DNA of 64,000 nt from Pleurotus djamor (Eukaryota > Basidiomycota > Agaricomycetes > Agaricales > Pleurotaceae): the NCBI GenBank assembly GCA_029747585.1, contig JAPEVF010000040.1, forward strand, positions 57,932 to 121,931. Direction: 5' to 3'. Shown here piece by piece: positions 61,004 through 64,000 of this stretch. The notes beneath the pieces were generated by a model. It was not told where the DNA came from. It ran no database searches and saw only the letters and a list, made by a program, of their open reading frames with translations. Every line of letters begins with the position of its first letter. Position 1 is the stretch's first letter. The position numbers and the translations under genes are program-made.

Positions 61004-62738
61004 CTACCGTCTGAACCAAGAAAACCAGCCAGCCCCTCCAGGTTTGCCTTCCCCTTCACCATCCTTCGACGAACCAAGCAACGGCGTCGCCTCATCCCCA
61101 CCCGTTCTCCTCCCATCCCCTGCAAGGTCATCACCCACCGCACTCCCCCTATCAGACTCAGTCCGACTCCTCAAATCCGTCCCAGCAGCCGACTCCAAAG
61201 CCGCCGCCAACGCCAAACTCACAGCAGCAGGATCATCCCCTTCACTCGTAACCAACCCAGGTACCTCTTCGATTTCTTCTCCTCCGCGAGGGGATATCGC
61301 ACCGTAGTTGCGACTACGTATGGAGGAGGTATCCGATTCGTACAATGGATTGCCGAAGTCGTCTAGCCCGAGGCGTTGTTGACGGAATTTCCAGCATATG
61401 CACATGACGAGGAGGGTGCCTTGCATGATACCCGCGACGGCAAAGGTTATCCAGCCTGAGAACACACAAAGTCACGGTCAGAGAGGAGTAGCTTTATTGA
61501 CCAAGGGAGATCTGCTTACTTGTCCAGTTGGTCCCGGGTCTACGAAACAACAGTTACGCATCACGCGTAATCAAGTGAGTGAACCATCGCAACTAGGAAA
61601 AAACCTCAAGAACCCTACCTGAGTGCGATGGAGGTGACCATCAAGATAGCACCTGGGGTTTGAATGCACATCATAGGGATACTAAGCGCTCCGACGACTT
61701 TATGACGATACGTATGAGCGATCTGGGGTGCATATTGTACGGCGGCGAGGAGAGCTGAGGTGACACCAAGAAACGTGGCCCAGTTGAGTACTTGGCTTGG
61801 TAGGGGCGTTGAGGGTGATGGAGGGGGGTTGGCGGTGAGGAGGAGGAAGAAGGTGGTGAAGGATATTAGGACGCTACGGATCACGGTGAGCTAGGAGAAA
61901 CAAAGCATAATGTTGTAGGAACGCACATGTGCGCGACGACCGTCCATGACAGCACTATCGACAATTTCCATTCCTCTCTCTTCATTGGTTCCTTGAGTAA
62001 ACTGACGGAGGAAGCCGTCGAACGTGTGTCGTGGTTATCTTCGTCTTGGTGGATTAGGACGTATTTCAGGTGCGGCGGGTAGTATATCATATACAGGACG
62101 AGACTGTTTATGATATGATGATCCGAGCCAGTCAGACCGGGGTCTCAGTCTCAGGTTTCAGGTGGGGGAACGTACATCATAGTGAAGAGGAACCACTGAA
62201 GTCCAACCTGAACGATGCCCAGAGTTAATTCAGCACAACCTGAGAAGCTCTATGTATTGGGTATTGACATCAGCTAAAGACCTGATGCAGATGACCGAGG
62301 AAGTTAGGAAACTACTCACCAAGACGCGACAGCATTTCACTATCCCCCACTGCATGGCCACCCTACACACCTCCCCAATAAGCATTTCTCAGCCTCAAAG
62401 TGCCGAAACCACCATGCAAACGCACATATTCAGAAACCCCGAAGCACACGACGTACTCCCCAAAAACAAGAACCACGGTGATATCCCTTCCGATGATTTC
62501 TGGTTTATTATCCGGAAATGCTGGAATCACAAAAGGGTGTCGTTTCAATGGTCAACTTATCATTATTATATGATACGTGGGGCAGTACTCACCTGAGGTG
62601 CGTAAGATACTATCAGCCCGACACAAAGTCCTGTGGTGAGGGTGGCGGTAAACCAGTCATGATGCTATGATTGTTGGGTGAGTCCTCGGAGGTGTACAAA
62701 TCAGATTGGATGCGCACTCCGGAGCATGTGTCTGTCAT
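61004..62738 (-). CDS. PQ-loop repeat membrane protein
   Basis: A probable lysosomal/vacuolar-type seven-span transporter of the PQ-loop family (relatives carry cystine or cationic amino acids; the substrate here is unknown). The start MTDTCSG joins in phase over a 56 nt intron to HHDWFTATLTTGLCVGLIVS, ending in the first PQ loop, SYAPQ. Then come VVYYPPHLKYVLI-like and WKLSIVLSWTVVAHMCV segments, NWATFLGVTSALLAAVQYAP with the second PQ loop QYAPQIAHTYRHK, GALSIPMMCIQTPGAILMVT, and WITFAVAGIMQGTLLVMCIC. The long disordered tail ends GAGWFSWFRR. About seven exons. The gene sits alone inside the F-box cluster. Confidence 0.75.
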
Positions 62739-63049
62739 TATTGAGGCAAGATGTGAAGTCCAGAGTATGTAAGGGTATTGTTGTAAGGAGGAGAAGTAGC
62801 CTTCCTCGAAAGCCTTGCGAAGGAGTGGCTCCGATGCAGCGGGCAAGACTGAGAGGAAGGTTCAAAGGAGCACAACTGCTGAGCGCCTTTCGCGTTTCCG
62901 CAAACGATCACGTGTGCAAGACCCCTGAATCGCCATGTATCATCCGCGGCTCCCACTGACTCTGAGTTCGTCTCTTCATTCCTCGGTGTCTAGCTTTTTC
63001 TACTCGGTACTTTTTCTTCTGTGTATGTACTCCAGATGTACTCTGCTCC

Positions 63050-63326
63050 CATCCTCCAAAATTGATTCCCTTACTCTCGAAATATTCCAACAAATAACAC
63101 GGCAGGTCCTCCTGAGGCCTTCGACCATATGCTGCTGAGCTGGAGATCCATTTACATCTATGAAACTGTGGTCCCAAAACTTGTGGGTCTAGTCGGGCAC
63201 AGTTTACCTATCGGGCCTCTTCTTATTTGTTGACTCGCCCAGAGGACGGCTGCCCTGCCCGTTCGTGTCTGCAAATATTGGGAAAAGATCGCCACGCCTT
63301 TTCTTTACGAAACGCTCATGTTCTAA
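63050..63326 (+). pseudogene. Family A F-box remnant on the opposite strand
   Basis: A plus-strand frame gives IDSLTLEIFQQIT, an F-box-like start, and about 150 bp later another frame gives LPVRVCKYWEKIATPFLYET and then a stop. Both match the start of family A (LPPELWLQIF and LLLVCKSW...PLLYDT). No downstream family sequence continues on this strand, so only a 5' stub is left. It faces the partial gene at 63442. Confidence 0.4.
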
Positions 63327-63441
63327 ACATTCCACCAAGTGCTCGGGATGAGCCCGTTTAGATTCCAGACCAGCCAGGAATGGTACATACAAAAGAAAAA
63401 CCTAATCTGAAAAAACAGGGCATGTGCATACACCTTCTACC

Positions 63442-64000
63442 TTACTTGATCAAGAAACCTTCCGCATCGCGTAAATCAATATTCCTCGTCTTCAAAATCT
63501 CCACCAACTGGTTCAACACATCCGCATGCCGCGTACGAAGGTCCATACATGCGTCTGGGTCGCTGAATTGGATGAAGATGAGGCCGGCGGCGTCCATGGA
63601 GCGGAATATGTGGGTGAGTTGGAGATAGGCGGCTGCGTCGCAGTAGTTGGGTTTGTAGGCTTCCAAGCCGAAGCTGGTGACGGTGTGGGGGAGGCGACGG
63701 ATGTGGCGGCGCAGGTCACTCCAGATGCCGCAGATGAGGGAGAGGTGNGTGACGCTTGGGGGGAGGGTGTCGAGGGCGTCTTGGAGATGNTCTTGGGCGA
63801 TGCTGCTGTGGGCGGANGCGATGTCCAAGGTAAGACGACGGAGGGATGATGTAATGGGGTAGCACGGGGGCAGCAGGAAGATCTCCTGGATGAAGATCTC
63901 GTCGATTGCGTGGTTGTTATCTTTGAGGTGCATGAGCGGTAACGCGCTGAGGGAGAGGAATTGCAGGGGTCGCAGTTTGTGTATGATGACCTGGCTGTCG
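63442..64000 (-). CDS. F-box-like protein, family A, partial at the window edge
   Basis: The C-terminal part is present and the 5' part lies beyond the right end. Visible in order are DSQVIIHKLRPLQFLSLSAL, HLKDNNHAIDEIFIQE, SSLRRLTLDI, LPPSV..LSLICGIWSDLR, TVTSFGLEAYKPN, and the signature ACMDLRTRHADVLNQLVEIL with the end LRDAEGFLIK. All align with family A copies 1 and 2 in the same order. Three N fall in the coding part. The frame is open to the edge. Confidence 0.7.
   Translation of the reverse strand, partial: DSQVIIHKLRPLQFLSLSALPLMHLKDNNHAIDEIFIQEIFLLPPCYPITSSLRRLTLDIXSAHSSIAQXHLQDALDTLPPSVXHLSLICGIWSDLRRHIRRLPHTVTSFGLEAYKPNYCDAAAYLQLTHIFRSMDAAGLIFIQFSDPDACMDLRTRHADVLNQLVEILKTRNIDLRDAEGFLIK

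Noticed and set aside
1..64000. CRISPR arrays, bacterial-type operons, insertion sequences
   Set aside because: Nothing of the kind is visible; the window is a eukaryotic nuclear sequence with spliced genes and no terminal-repeat transposon that I could recognise.

Overview
The window is nuclear DNA of a filamentous basidiomycete, most likely a mushroom-forming agaricomycete. The evidence is dense spliced genes with introns of mostly 50-60 nt and GT-AG ends, a Zn2Cys6/Fungal_trans regulator, DUF6533 membrane proteins, and F-box gene families of the kind expanded in Agaricomycetes. The assembly is draft quality, with scattered N and N-runs.

Layout. 0-22 kb holds ordinary conserved genes on the + strand: RTF1 (Paf1 complex), a large Sds3/Dep1-like histone-deacetylase subunit, a XlnR-type Zn2Cys6 regulator, a 4.7 kb stretch without a recognisable gene, and a conserved protein of unknown function with one frame break. 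23-30.5 kb is accessory: two F-box/zinc-motif genes (here called family C) alternate with two small secreted-protein genes built around repeats of the peptide SKYAIDYLPTWA. 31-36.6 kb is a minus-strand tandem array of three DUF6533 multi-span membrane proteins plus a decayed relative, and a fourth DUF6533 gene lies at 39.4-40.9 kb on the + strand. 36.7-45.2 kb carries core genes: a WRN-like 3'-5' exonuclease, mitochondrial ETF-ubiquinone oxidoreductase and a membrane protein of unknown function. 45.3-64 kb is an F-box cluster in which three unrelated subfamilies are interleaved (A: C-terminal DLRTRHA motif; B: LRR-like; C: zinc motifs), with intact, broken and fragmentary copies. A PQ-loop membrane protein is embedded in it, and a last A-family gene runs off the right edge.

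Most striking observation. The two precursors at 26393-27078 (+) and 30058-30500 (-) share a signal peptide, a phase-2 intron soon after it, a TATA box and five near-identical copies of SKYAIDY[LM]P. The DNA copies differ at many third codon positions, so selection appears to act on the peptide. This looks like a secreted repeat-peptide (Kex2-type or RiPP-like) precursor family that I do not recognise. It sits among F-box genes and next to multi-span membrane proteins; a functional link between these groups is only a hypothesis.

Exon boundaries were worked out by hand from frame and splice signals, so they are predictions.
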